From contig JAWZYV010002500.1 of assembly GCA_038373885.1 (NCBI GenBank), positions 248,001 through 312,000 of the forward strand: a DNA stretch of 64,000 bases, given 5' to 3'. The position numbers were made by a program, and so were the translations under genes. Below, in pieces: positions 18,889 to 30,789 of this stretch (its first letter is position 1; each line of letters opens with the position of its first letter). Under the pieces are notes generated by a model. That model searched no databases. It was given only the letters and a program-made list of their open reading frames with translations, and was not told the origin of the DNA. The stretch is from Cheiracanthium punctorium (taxonomy: Eukaryota > Arthropoda > Arachnida > Araneae > Cheiracanthiidae).

Positions 18889-20869
18889 ACTTCCTTGTAC
18901 GTAGTATAAGGAAGTAATGTGATCCCGAAAAATTTTGGGGGCCAAATTTCGACAAAAAAACCGATTTTGACTACCTCTAAATTTAATTAAAAAAATTTTT
19001 TCGATGCATCCTATCGTAGGCTAGCATGCACGATCATATTAACGCGTCTGCAACTCATTTTGACCAGTGGCGAGTCTACTGTGGCCAGTTTTTCCATGCC
19101 GTCTGTACGTACGTACGTACGTATGTATGTAACTCGCATATCTCAAAAACTATTGGTCGTAGAATGTTGAGATTTGATATTTAGGATTGTTCTATGATCT
19201 AGTTGTGCACCTCCCCTTTTGGTGGCAATCGAATGGATAGTTTATGTACAGGACCGCCCAAAAGATTCGAAATACATTACGCTCTATGGGCCGAAATTCA
19301 TTAAACTCGCCTAACTCAAAAGCTATAGGCGTAGAATGTCGAAACTTCATATTTTGGATAGTTGTAACATCTAGTTGTGCACCTCCCCTTTTGGTTCCAT
19401 TCGACTAGATAGTTTATCTACAGGACTGCCCAAAACATTCGAAATACATTACACTCAATGGGCCGAAATTCATTAAACTCGCATATCTCAAAAACTGTTA
19501 GGCATTGAATGTTGAAACTTTATATTTAGGATTGTTGTAACATCTAGTTGTGCACCTCCCCTTTCGGTTCCATTCGACTGAATAGTTTATCTACAGGACC
19601 GCCCAAAAGATTCGAAATACATTACGCTCTATGGGCCGAAATTCATCAAAGCGTTTTTTAGAGGTATTGGGCTATTTCAAACGACTCAGAAGTGATATAT
19701 GCTGTAAAGAGTTAGAAAATGAATTTCTCCATTAATAAAAGTGTCTTTTTCATTTATAGTTCTGCTACAGGAACACTCAAAAGATTTCCAATACATTACG
19801 GTCAATAGCAATTTTAGGGGCATTCATCCATTTCAAGCACAATACCGTCCTACCACATAAGTTAGGTAATGGTCCGACCACGGTCACGTGCCTCCCTCAA
19901 GAACTATGCCAAAAGTCGCCAAGCTTGGCGACTTTTGGCGTATGTGTGTGCATATTTAACTCTCAAATCTCAAAAACTATTATGAAATTTCATATATAAG
20001 AATGTTGTAACATCTAGTTGTGCATCCCGATTTTTGGTTCCAATCTACTGGAGAGTTTATTTACAGGACCACCGAAAAGAATTTCAGTACCTTAATGTCT
20101 ATGGACATCTTCAATATAATACAACTGTAGACAGTCATTGTTTGGTACATGCCCAAAATCTCGCCGTCTGTCCTCGACCTTGGCGAGTTTTGGCGAAATA
20201 TCGCCAAATTTGGCGATAGTCAGTCATTTGGTCCATGCCCAAAGTATCGCCATTTGTCATCGTTCTTGGCGAGTTTTGGCGAAATATCGCCAAATTTGGC
20301 GATAATCTGTCATTGTTTGGTTCATGCTTAAAATCTCGCCAAATGTCGTCGACATTGACGAGTTTCGCCGAAATATCGCCAAATTTGGCGCCAAAAATTA
20401 TTTCCTATTTTGTATAACTCTAAAACTTTAACCCGTAGATTTTTTAACTTTATATTTAGAACTATTGTAATACCTAACTGTTTTCAATATCTTTTTTGAC
20501 AGCAATCGACTGAGAATTTATTTACATGGTGAGCCAAATGACTTTGAATACATTGAGGTGTATTGATGCATTCAATTCATTGAAAGTCTGTGGTCAATGA
20601 CTACTTTGGCTATCCCCAAAATCTCGCTGACTATCTCAAGTTTGTCGGCTTTTGGTGAAATATCGCCAAATAAAGTGTCAGAAGGAAATCTTTCGAATTG
20701 AACTCAGCTTGGCGATATCGAAATATTTGGCTAGAAATCGCTAAACCTTACTATTATTGATATTTTATCTCTTTCAAACAAATAAATTTAGAGGAAGTCC
20801 GTCGAAAATATTTTTGATCTAATGGACGTGCAAGGAAGTCATGTGTTGGACACATCAGATTTTTTTTTA
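18889..20869 (+). repeat. 2-kb ACTTCC repeat of unknown class, full copy
   Basis: Starts ACTTCCTTGTACGTAGTATA and ends with GACGTGCAAGGAAGTCATGT then ACACATCAGATTTTT. Order of parts: a CGTACGTA/TGTATGTA microsatellite near 19105; three tandem units of about 180 bp (AACTCGCATATCTCAAAAAC, CTAGTTGTGCACCTCCCC, ACAGGACCGCCCAAAAGATT); a unique block; then an array of GGCGAAATATCGCCAAATTT units (20160-20400). No transposase, reverse transcriptase or Rep motif is seen in any frame. The two ends share ACTTCCTTGYACGT in inverted orientation. Confidence 0.8.
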
Positions 20870-20960
20870 AAGCGATGAAAGGAAGGAGTTTCAGGGCGCG
20901 AGCACCGCATGTCAATGGTTTAAGTTGTAATAACTGTGGTAACTACTAAACGTAACTTAC

Positions 20961-21000
20961 CCGTCTCTAAGGTCTCGGGATATGATTCAGGAAGAAAAGA
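20961..21000 (-). other. putative 5' leader exon of SULT-C
   Basis: A minus-strand segment ending GAGACGG before a consensus donor GTAAGTTACG (20960 downward). The low edge is set by the donor; the 5' edge is estimated from the TATA box upstream. SULT-C needs such a leader because its ATG is four bases after an acceptor. The link is inferred from strand, position and the absence of another gene. Confidence 0.4.
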
Positions 21001-21023
21001 GGAGGAGAGCGCTTGTGCCGTAT

Positions 21024-21030
21024 CTTTATA
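21024..21030 (-). promoter_or_regulatory. TATA box, putative SULT-C promoter
   Basis: TATAAAG on the minus strand, about 30 bp before a pyrimidine-rich stretch (CTCTCCTCCTCTTTTCTTCC) and about 63 bp before the donor at 20960. The surrounding 20930-21110 is one of few stretches in this part not made of recognisable repeats. Confidence 0.4.
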
Positions 21031-21961
21031 ATCGAAGTTAATTAGATCTTGTAGTCGTGGACCCTGCCCGATAAGATATCCGAGAAAGAATGCGCATGCA
21101 AAGATAAAATTTAAATGAAGAATAAATGTGTGTTTGTGTACGGCGGTTTACGCCTATATGTCGAGTCTGTAATCACCGTTTGCAATTTTATCTGCAAACT
21201 GTCACTTTCATTTATGAATACTGACTATCATTATTTCAATCCAACGCACGTGACCAGGAGAAAAAAAAAGCATTCCATAGAACAGCGGCTCCCTACCGGT
21301 GGGGCGTAGACAATTTGCAGGGGAGGGGGTTAGCGAGAAAAACAGGCAAAGAGCAAGTAATAATGCACATTTTAAAAGATCATCTTATTTATTCTTATTT
21401 TCACTCCAAAATATATCTATTTTCGCTTAAGATGTTTATTCAAACTTTACTGTTAACATTATTCTGTACAAAAGGCAACTCAATATTCATAGCTGAAGAA
21501 TAAAAAACTGTATGTACGCTGAGGAATAAGGAAGGTGGGGTTCGCGCCATCGCAAGTTATCTTGCGATGCTGGGAGCATGCTTCTACGTTGTACAGAGTG
21601 ATCAGAAAACGAGTATGCATTTGAAAAATTAATATTTCACGGAATAATGTAGGTAGAAAGGTAAAAATTGGCACACGTTCTTGGAATGAGGTAGGGCTTT
21701 ATTACAACCTCAAAAAAGAAAAAGTTCCGAAATGGCCAACAGATAGCGCTGGGCAGCAAAATGTCAGTGACTCTGCATGAGAATCGAGCATAAAAGGAGC
21801 TGTAATGAGACGGGGAATCAGAAAAGCCCTTTTTAGGGCTGGTAACCGGTATAAGCGGACATAAATTGGGAGGTCTTCCCATAAATTAGGAAGACCTCCC
21901 AATTTATGGACGTTTTATCTACGACGCTTGGCTACAATTAACCGAAGCAAAGGAGATCAGC

Positions 21962-23285
21962 ATGGACTGGAAACTTTTCTTTTTACAAGCTTCAATACCG
22001 AGCACCTTCAGAAACAAAAAAGTCCAGGATTTCCTCGCTCACTGTAAAGATCTCCAAAACAAGAGGCAAGAAGCTGAGTCCCAGGCCGCCAGAGAAAAAG
22101 AAGAAGATATCCCTAAAACAACGGAACCAGGTGAACTTTGTTCTTCTCCTCCTGCGACCCCCCCCCCCATCGACGACGACCCGAACTTTGTTCATCCTAC
22201 TAAAAAGGCTAGACGCAAAGATATGACGGAAAAGATAGAATTTAACGTAAACTTTAACTCTCCCAACTCTTTCGAAACCCTAAATTCAATAGATAATTCA
22301 TATAACTTAATGGAAACAACTGAAACTCCGAGCTCTTTCTCCCCTAACTCTAAACCACATAAGCCCTTAATTATCACTAACCCCCCCCCCCGACATGCAC
22401 CTTATCACCTAGTTAATTAACGAGAAATCTGACGCTAATTTCCATGGCTCCATCTAAAATCCCAACCTTAAAATCTTCCCCCATAACTTCGAAAGCAAAC
22501 ACACACACAATCACCGATCTTTTTCAACAAAACAATAGCCATTTTTTCAGTAACTCCGAAACCACCCCCCCCCTTAAAGTAGTAATTAAAGGTATCCCCA
22601 CCTCCACGCCCACCGATTTAATTAAAGAAGCCCTGGTTGTAATAATCACCCCGTTATCAGAGTAAATCAACTTAAAAGTAAACGAGACAAAGCCCACCTC
22701 CCCAATTTCCAAATTCAACTAATTAACAACCCCCAAGGCCAGGAAATCTTTAAATTACGAACGCTTCTATCCTACAAAATTACCGTTGAAAAATTCAGAC
22801 CCCCCCAAGGAAAGCCGTTAAGTGCTATCGCTGTAACGGCTTCTTTCATTTCGCTAAATTCTGTGCCATGCCCCCCGCTATGTGGTCTGCGGAGACTCAC
22901 ATGAGCATTTAGCCTGCCCCATTAAAATTAAAAACAATAGCAACGAAGAAAAACAACCCCCAAAATGCTGCAACTGCGGGCAGGACCACCCCGATAGTTA
23001 CAAAGGCTGTAAATCCATCCCCGATGACCCCCGCAAACAGATCCCCTTAAAATTCAAAACAACAACACCACTAACGAAAAAGTATACAAACCCTTCTCTT
23101 ACGATGCAGTTACCGATGCAACAAACCGATGCAGTTAAACGCAATAACAATAATAACACCCCCTTCCCGCAAAACACCCTTAACGCACTTGCTAATGCAA
23201 CTAAATTAATCGAGAAAGAGATCGGAGTTTCACTCACTGATCTTCTTAACAAGCTTAAAGATTTACTAGTTAACTCAAAAACTTA
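21962..23285 (+). pseudogene. LINE ORF1 (gag-like, zinc knuckles), jockey/X-element type, frameshifted
   Basis: Starts MDWKLFFLQASIPSTFRNKK, an acidic/Pro-rich region, then KVVIKGIPTSTPTDLIKEAL and RVNQLKSKRDKAHLPNFQIQ, the fold that precedes the knuckles in X-element ORF1 proteins. Three C2HC knuckles follow: CYRCNGFFHFAKFC (intact), VCGDSHEHLAC (first Cys lost) and CCNCGQDHPDSYKGC. The protein is broken: stop at 22418-22420, restart near 22444 in another frame, and shifts near 22660, 22820 and 22880. ORF1 binds element RNA. No ORF2 follows. CCCCCC tracts mark its odd codon use. Confidence 0.75.
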
Positions 23286-23569
23286 AATACCACCAAGAAA
23301 AACTTTTCTTTTTCCTAACTTTTATTAGTAACAGCGATATCACTGGTAACAGTGATTGAGCTGCTTTTGTTTACAACAATTACTTAACTTAATTTCTAAC
23401 TTAACTTCCTTTTTCTTTTTTGTTTACATGTTCTTAACTTTAATTTTAACTCTTAGAATTTCCTAATACTTTGTTAAATTAATCGTTATTGAAAGGGAGG
23501 TGTGGGAATATTTTCCCGGGTACTCCCCATCCAACATGTACTTATCTGCAGGGAATCAGATGCATCAGC

Positions 23570-24090
23570 AATCGCAGCATGATGACGTTACCAAAAAAGG
23601 CTCTGCAATTGAAGCTGTACTATTAGCAGGATCTGCTACTGCAGCTTTATGATACTATCGCCATAAGAAGGGTATTCGAACGGGCAAAAGTCCTATGACA
23701 GGCTGACCTGCGAAGAGAATCCTTTCGAATTTCGAAGCCACGGGTTGTTTCGATGACGGGCGCCCTTGGGGCCGACCGAGCACAAGTGATAATGCTGCTC
23801 AGAACAGTTCAGGAAGACATGGAGATTGCTGTTTAGTGCTGTTCACAACATTGTCCCTCGACTACAGATACTGTTGAGGAATGTCGGTCGACATGTTGAG
23901 CATTTGTACTGAAGAACATCGTCTTTGCATTGTCACAATTTTTTATGCTAATTATTACTTTTCTTATCATCTGAAGCGCCATCTCGGCCATTTTTTGAAC
24001 TTTTTTTGTCCTTGCAACAAAACTCCATCATTCCAAACATGTGTGTCAATTTTTTATCTCTCTATCCACATTATTCTGTGAATTATTAAT
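23570..24090 (+). pseudogene. IS630/mariner-type transposase relic, internally deleted
   Basis: Plus-strand pieces read KLYY.. then ATAALYYYRHKKGIRTGKSP (with stops) and RRILSNFEATGCFDDGRPWG followed by RPSTSDNAAQ, resembling the helix-turn-helix start of IS630-type transposases (I-x2-F-E-x-T-G, G-R-P-S). Then LPRLQILLRNVGRHVEHLY-like sequence near 23850-23910 resembles a C-terminal end. The DDE core is missing. The family match is by eye. Confidence 0.45.
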
Positions 24091-24877
24091 TTTTCAAATC
24101 TATACTGATTATCTGATCATCCTGTAGATCTAGAATGCCCCAGAAGCTGTTGTTCATAGCCTTAAAGGTGCTCCTTCTGGAAAGCGTCACAGAACTTTTC
24201 AATAGTTTTAAAAATAAACCAATGATGTTAAATACTAGAAAAATTTGTTAAATGCTCCTTCGCCGAGGCCCCGACTATCACACGGGCACTTAGAGCAGTG
24301 CAGATAGAGTAAAAAAAAATCAGTTTAGAACAATATACAGGGGCATTAAAATTGAGTCAGCTATATAGAGGGGCAGAAAATTTGAAAAGTGCTTTTGGGT
24401 ACAAAAGTGTTATTGTCAGGCCCTGCCTTTACCAAATGCTCTAGACTGATATAAACACACTATTTATGCCTTAAGCGACTTTCAGAAAATATTCTTAAGC
24501 AGAAATATTGCCTTCAAAAATTAGCGGAAGTGTTGCCCGTTTTTGGAACTATTATTAAATTCCGTACTTTTATCATTTTTTCTGTAGTATTTTGTAACTG
24601 TTATAGGTCCACTGCTTGTAATCGTCCATAAAACAACTTCTAAAAGGGACATTTAAAATTTTTTGAGCCTAATTTTCAACAATTAATCAACTTTCCAGTA
24701 CATTTTTAGATTCTTTAAAAAGCTGATCAGAAAGTTGCTTAGTTTCTTAGATCAACCGTAAAACAGTCCGATACGGCCAAGCTGTCAGTCTTGATAGTAA
24801 AATAAAATAATGTAGAAGCTACATGAGAGCGATCCAAAATTCTTGGAAGACATTTTGCACTTCACTGCTGAAATACC

Positions 24878-25614
24878 GGCCGTATTCGTAAATAGAAAAC
24901 GAGTTACACTCGTGCAACGAGTTTCCATCTAAGGTGTTCGTAAAGGAAACTGAGTGCATTCAGTTTATAAATTAGAGCATTCGTATACAAAACTGAGTGC
25001 GGTTAGTTTCAAACTAAGTAAACTGAGCACGGAGCAGGTTCATCCAGCTGTTGAGTGTACACACTTACTGTATGTTGTTGTTATGAAATGGCGTCCGTAG
25101 TTATGAAAAGTATGTTGCATATTACGTTGTTACGAAAAGTATTTTACGTTTGCTAAAGCTGCTAGAAACTGCAACGAAGATACAGAATTTTTCAAAGCTA
25201 ATCATTTTATTGTATTTTTCATTTTAGTAAATTCAATATGCATATTTTTAGTGTTGAGATTAATGTTGATTTATACCGTTATTAGCGAAATTTGGACTTC
25301 TCTTGCTAAATGCTTTTGAAAATAAAATTTTAAGTTGAAATTTATAAATTTTGATCTGTGCACTTCAATTATGGCCACTCTCTGTTTTAAAAATTCTGTT
25401 GATTTTATATTGAGCATGTACTAAAAACTCTCCTAAACAAAAATAACGACAGACCTGAAATGTAAACAAACGCGTCTCCTAGGCGACTAAACTAAATAAA
25501 CTGAAGCTGTTCGTTAAAGGCAAAAGAAACTGGTAGCCACTGATAGCATTAAACACTCGCATTCCAGTTTTCTTTCGAAAACTCGTGCAACGAATTTGTC
25601 GTTTACAAATGCAC
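24878..25614. mobile_element. GCATTCGTAAACG MITE, copy 2 (uninterrupted)
   Basis: Ends GTATTCGTAAATAG with ACGAGTTACACTCGTGCAAC and, at the right, CTCGTGCAACGAATTTGTCG then TTACAAATGCACC. It aligns with copy 1 (6985-7938) but lacks the 199-bp hAT insertion, so it shows the empty site. From 24100 to 24877 nothing was recognised. Confidence 0.7.
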
Positions 25615-26394
25615 CTACCTTATCGTAGATCATAAAATGTGGCGGAGTATTCGCTCACGCACAATCAAATGTTTACATTTTTCACCGTAGGATTATGTTC
25701 CTCCAAAACGGTCCTATGTAAAGAATTTTTTTTTCAACGTCGTTGTAAGTTATATTACTCCGTCAAGAAACTAACTGGTTGAACTAACTGATGTACTGTA
25801 ATATACGTAAATAAATGTTTCTTAAACAGCTACAAAGAGCTAAATTTAAGGTTTCTTTTTTAAACACATATGTAAAATAATTGTAAATACTACACAAACT
25901 ACTTTAAATAGAGAACATTTATTTGTTATATCATTTATCACCGTGAACATGAAATGCTTTGATATATTGAAACGTTTTGAATGACCGTGTAAAATAAATC
26001 TGATATTCGCGGAAATATTCAAGGGGATAAATTTGTTTTCACTTCACTGCTAGTTATTATATAACCCGAGAAAGCATAAAATTTACATATTTCGAATAGC
26101 AACTTTAGTTAGAGAAAATCAGATCAAAATCATTTTTTATACGCAAGATGATCAAAACATTTCTGACGGGTCTATTTTTCGCCAGTCGGTGGAAAAGCTT
26201 AACAACCGACTAGAAGTCGATAACTGATTTTCCAAACAACGATTTTGTAAGTACGATTCTCCCCTGCAGTGGCTAACTCCAGTTGTTCACGAAACACTCT
26301 GCTATTGAGGCTAGACTTTCAACCAATCAGCATAAAGCAATCTGAAAATTTCATAAGCAGATGTTGTTGCGATAAAGACTGTTTAACGCCGTCC

Positions 26395-26535
26395 AGGCGG
26401 TGTAGTGGCTAACGCGCCCTACTACTAAACCTCTGGGTTCGGGTTCGAGTCCTGTCAAGGGCATGGGTGTTTGAGTTTGTCGCATTGTTGTCCTGTTTGT
26501 GAATAAATGTTATTTGGAATAAAATAAATGTTAAA
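26395..26535 (+). mobile_element. tRNA-derived SINE, first of pair
   Basis: GGCGGTGTAGTGGCTAACGC gives an A box and GGTTCGAGTCC a perfect B box about 40 bp later. The body ends in AT-rich AATAAATGTTATTTGGAATA. The anticodon arm is not convincing, so it is not called a tRNA gene. Confidence 0.6.
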
Positions 26536-26606
26536 TGGATTTTCAGGAGTGTACGACCATCTTGGAGATTGTAGTCAAAAACTCTCAATCACAACAACAA
26601 CAACAG

Positions 26607-26870
26607 GTCTCACCATGGCACAATGGTTATGTCATTGGAAAGGGTAGACGGTCGAAGTGTGAAGATCCCGGGTTCGGGTCTCATTGCGCGTCCGTCGACC
26701 TAACCATTCGGAGTTTTCCGTGGTTTTTCTCCGAAACTTAGCGTAAATACGGGTTAAGACCCCTTACAAAAACACCCACGGAGGGCATCCCCTCCTTGTT
26801 TTGTCCTACTGACGAGGATTTATAATCGGTTTCGAGCCAAGCACACAAATCCTACATATACGTGTTCACA
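26607..26870 (+). mobile_element. tRNA-derived SINE, second of pair
   Basis: Begins TCTCACCATGGCACAATGG; the B-box-like GGGTTCGGGTCTC lies in a tRNA-like head with an insertion. The body has CGTGGTTTTTCTCCGAAAC and GTAAATACGGGTTAAGACCC, and its 3' half matches the SINE at 9083. A 68-codon frame across it is not a gene. Confidence 0.6.
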
Positions 26871-27039
26871 ATTTTAACAACTGTGCACATACAGTGCTTC
26901 AGTTAACCACTGTTTGGAGAGTTAACAACTGTTTTATCTACTCACTGGCGGAGGATCGAAAATCGTCAGGTGCGACATCCACGGTGGTTAACTAACAACC
27001 GACTCGCGTTAACAGCGAGGAAAGAATAGACCCCTGGAA

Positions 27040-30000
27040 TGACGAGAAAACTACACCGTCGTTTAAAATCGTTCATTAATTCAATATTATTGAAATTCAA
27101 TGCATTTTCCATAGATCTGGGTATCTGGAAGAAGTAATCTAAAAAAATATGTCTTCAAACGTTCCATTTACTGCAGTTTCTCTGACTGCTCACGCCACAG
27201 TTATCATTGTATCTCGATCCACGAAGGTCATGTTGTCGATTTAGAAATCGCTTAATCACTCACACCGAAGGAATTCTGATTTGCGAAGTATTATCAGCAT
27301 GATCTCAGCAGTGCTTTGTGTATTTGGCAATTGAAACAATGTCGTTATCGAAAATGCATTTTCAAAAAGGGATTCAGTTTTAACCCTTCTGCTTGGAGTT
27401 TATTTTTAATTGATTTCTGGCATTTGGGAAAGAATTTAAGTTCCTGCCTATGTAATGAAAACGGGATCCTTAATTTATACAGACCCGCAGAGAGGGTAAG
27501 GGGACAGGGGGGACAATTGGCCCGGGTCTGGAGGACGTATGTTACGAATTTTTAGCGTACAAATCCCATGGGTAAATAAAATATTTGTGTCTCCCAAAAC
27601 CTTTTTTGGCTCACGCAGCTGCATAGTTGGAACTAAAAAAAACAAACAAACCCAGTAACTTCTGGAGTTAGCTTGGAAAATATTTCATTTAATTATATTG
27701 GAGCTCTTATTAACATTATTACGGTCTACCCTGTTAGAAAACGTAGCTTTGGCTACGAATTTTATGGTAACTCTGCTTTAGTTTTCAAATAACGAGTACT
27801 CAACATTTAAAACTTACATTTAATTGTATCAAGTGATTCTCTGGATACATTAAGGAAAAATTTCAGAATTATATGTACATTACTTAATTTTGATAAAATA
27901 CCTGCAATTTGACGGAAGTTTTATCATGTACGAGGTTTGTATATATGGACTACGGTAAATTTAAAGTGTACTCTAATTAAAAGCGTTTAAAAAACTTTTC
28001 TGGATATAAAAATACAAGAGTTTTCTTTTGTGTGTGTGTGTGTGTGGGGGGGGGGGTTTGAGGAGAGGGGCCCTTCGTAAATAAATGCCCTGGGGGCCCG
28101 AAAATCTGTCGGCGGCCCTGATTTATATATAACTTTCTTGTCTGTTTACTTGTTTTCCCGTTTGCTATAGGCACTTACACTGTTCGTCGAATCTGAACCA
28201 AATTTGGCACACTGACTATATAAGGCAGAGTTGGCCAAGTTTTGGCATACCCTGAGCCAGTTTTTTTTCGAGGTCGAGTTCAGATTCACCATGCAAATCA
28301 GACACTTTTTTAACACTTTCCAACAAGGTTGAAAAGTGTTTATGATTTCGATCCGTCTGTCCGTGCTTTAACTCCCCTAAATATGCATCGATTTCTACGA
28401 AATTTATAAATGTTATTGATATGTTCTGTAACATGTACTCTATTGAAAAGGGTGTATGTACGAAATTCCAAAATATGAGAAATTCTTTCACTCGTGACAT
28501 AAACTTTGCCTTACGGATACTTACTTGAGGTGGAATATAACGAAGTGCAAAATGATAACACAAAGACTATGTCAGCGTTATTTGAGATCAAAAAGAACGT
28601 AAAAAGTGTTTTGCAAACAAATCTATTTACTTTCAAAGTGCTTCTGCAGGATAAAATCTTGTCTTTCTGGTTTAAGTTAAAAAATAACGTTACATAGTGT
28701 GGGCAACAGTTTTATTTTGTCTCCTAATTCCTAAAGTGTGAAGGATGTGTAATCTCAGCCATTCCGCAGAACACCTTGGTAAAACTTTACGGTGCAAAAA
28801 AATCTTAAAATATTGTTGATATCATAGGCACAGAAATATCTGCGTGAAACATTCATTTTTTCGTGGACTTTTGAGCTGCCATGGCTGTCGTAAAGGCAAA
28901 CCCTACTGAAGTAATTTTACCGTAAATAGCATTATCCTCCCTTTGCGATGCAACTTGCAATTCGTGACATCAAAATAATGTCAAATTCACTTACCATTAG
29001 AATTTAAAATTAAATTTTTTTTTTCATATTTATCATAATTCTTACCATACTAACAGAAATCATTTCCAAGTACGTATTTTAGGAGGGTCTCGATCTTCCA
29101 CCCCCCACCCAAAATTTCAATTTTCGTCAACAAAACAAAGCCTTTTTGTGAAAAGTTCCGTCTTTCCATCGTTTGGGCCCCTCCGAAAGTTTTTGTGAGT
29201 ACGACCCTGTCTATTTTCACCACTTAATTTGCCAAATTCAACAAATAAATGAAAACTAAATTATTTGTAGAGTTCTTAGTTTAGGGAAATGAAAATACAT
29301 ATTATCAGAAAAAAATAGACATTATTTTACAGGAGTTAAAAAAATTCTCAGATTTTTAATGCTACTGCAGCTATTTTGCAGTTTTTCCTTCGTATGTCTG
29401 GCAACAGACTTTTCAATTTACCTGAAGCTGCACATGCGCACTATGCCCTTATCCATAGCAGATGCAACGAACTTTTGGCCTCCTACATAGTACTTGTCCT
29501 TTAATTTTAATTCATGCTTTCTTTTACTGCAGAATTATTCATTCCTTTAGTTGCTAAGAAACAACAACAACAACAAAAAAGTAGTTTTATTTATTTTTTT
29601 CAACGGGCAATCATTTAATGTTACCGTTTCCACGACCACCAAAAAGCAAAATTTAATAACAAATCTTTTAAGCAGCTGTTATTGGATTCAAAATCCTTCT
29701 TTACTTAAAAACTCGTAAAAAGTCTGCTAATTTATATTTCCCCCCTTGTTTTACTTTTAAAAGACCGAAATTAATGTTCCGTCATTTGTCAAATTATCAA
29801 AAAGTTATGATGGATAGAATTAAAAATGCAAAAGTTAAAAAATTATTTTACGAAAACTTTCGTCAAAAGTGATCCTTCTTTAAAAAATTCTTAAGAATCT
29901 GAAAATTGTGTTACATAGTCCTATTAAACCGTTTCTGAAAGAACATTTTTTTCCTATCCGTTAATGCAAATATCGTTTTACTGCGAGTGTAATTACCGCC

Positions 30001-30470
30001 GTTATTACGAATTAGGCGAGAAAATATGCCAAAAATCGCATAAAACAAACAAAACAACAACAAAAATTCTGATTCGAATTTCGAAAAAATTGCTTCCGGT
30101 TGTGTTAGGACCAGTCCTAGTGAAGTCGTATACAAAATGTGGTAGGTCTGCGACTACCCGTTTCGGCCCTATGCAATCGAGACACGCATAAGAAGATCAG
30201 AGGTTACAAACCTTTACTCACGGATTTTATTATACAAAGTGTCCCGAAAAAGAGGTAACAGACTTTAATTCTATATCTATAAGAGATACGTGGGCCATGT
30301 AATTTGAAAAAATTGTTCAAAAAAAGGTCGGAAATAAGACTTCGTTAAGAAAAAAATTCCTCTCGTTCATTTACAAAAAGTTACACATTTTAAATTTGTA
30401 TGCGACTCCCGTACAAAAAAATTCCCAATCAGTAGAATGTGCCCCATACGCTGATGACGTGATGTACAGG
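27040..30470. other. gene-free stretch
   Basis: No exon or transposase motif was recognised in 3.4 kb. It holds the short GC-rich scraps CCGGGTCTGGAGG (about 27520) and GGGGGCCCGAAAATC (about 28090) that look like transposon ends, a GTGTGTGTG run with a G-run at 28030, and otherwise AT-rich sequence. Open frames up to 115 codons show no known motif. Confidence 0.5.
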
Positions 30471-30474
30471 GTGG

Positions 30475-30680
30475 CCATAATTAAACTGCAAGTGTTCAAG
30501 GGCTGCTGGAGAGAAAACTACCGAGAATATTCCAGTGAAGTTTGGTATCTACACGTTTCAGAACATGCGCAAATCAAATATGCAAAAATAAAAAATCGTC
30601 ATTTTCACCCGATAGATGGCGCTGTACCGTATTCAAAGCTCACCGGTGGCATATACAACTTCCAAAACCGATAGACAGAG
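30475..30680 (+). mobile_element. TACAGGGTGGCCATAATTAA element, plus copy
   Basis: From TACAGGGTGGCCATAATTAA through GTTCAAGGGCTGCTGGAG and TCACCCGATAGATGGCGCTG. An inverted relative lies at 32655-32894. The 92-codon frame across it is translated repeat. Confidence 0.5.
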
Positions 30681-30789
30681 CAAAGTGACATTCTAAGTGG
30701 CATATAAACACTATAAAACATTATTTACAGTTTATCAAAATTCCATACAATTCGCTTCAGTAATTAAATTTTTACAGTAACATGTAATC

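Larger units (their letters stand above)
26165..27037. mobile_element. GGGTCTATT inverted-repeat element holding two SINEs
   Basis: Ends GGGTCTATTTTTCGCCAGTC and, reversed, GGGTCTATTCTTTCCTCGC. AACAACCGACT (left) and CAACCGACTCGCGTTAAC (right) extend the similarity. Two SINE-like units lie inside. No TSD was found, so limits are approximate. Confidence 0.45.

Noticed and set aside
20034..20417. Overlapping 60-codon frames (MPKISPSVLDLGEFWRNIAK type) and a CRISPR-like look
   Set aside because: Units are part of a dispersed eukaryotic repeat, reappear inverted at 31240-31623, have no constant spacer length, and no cas genes are possible here.
26395..26475. A tRNA gene
   Set aside because: A and B boxes are good but acceptor and anticodon stems are not; it is followed by a SINE-like tail.
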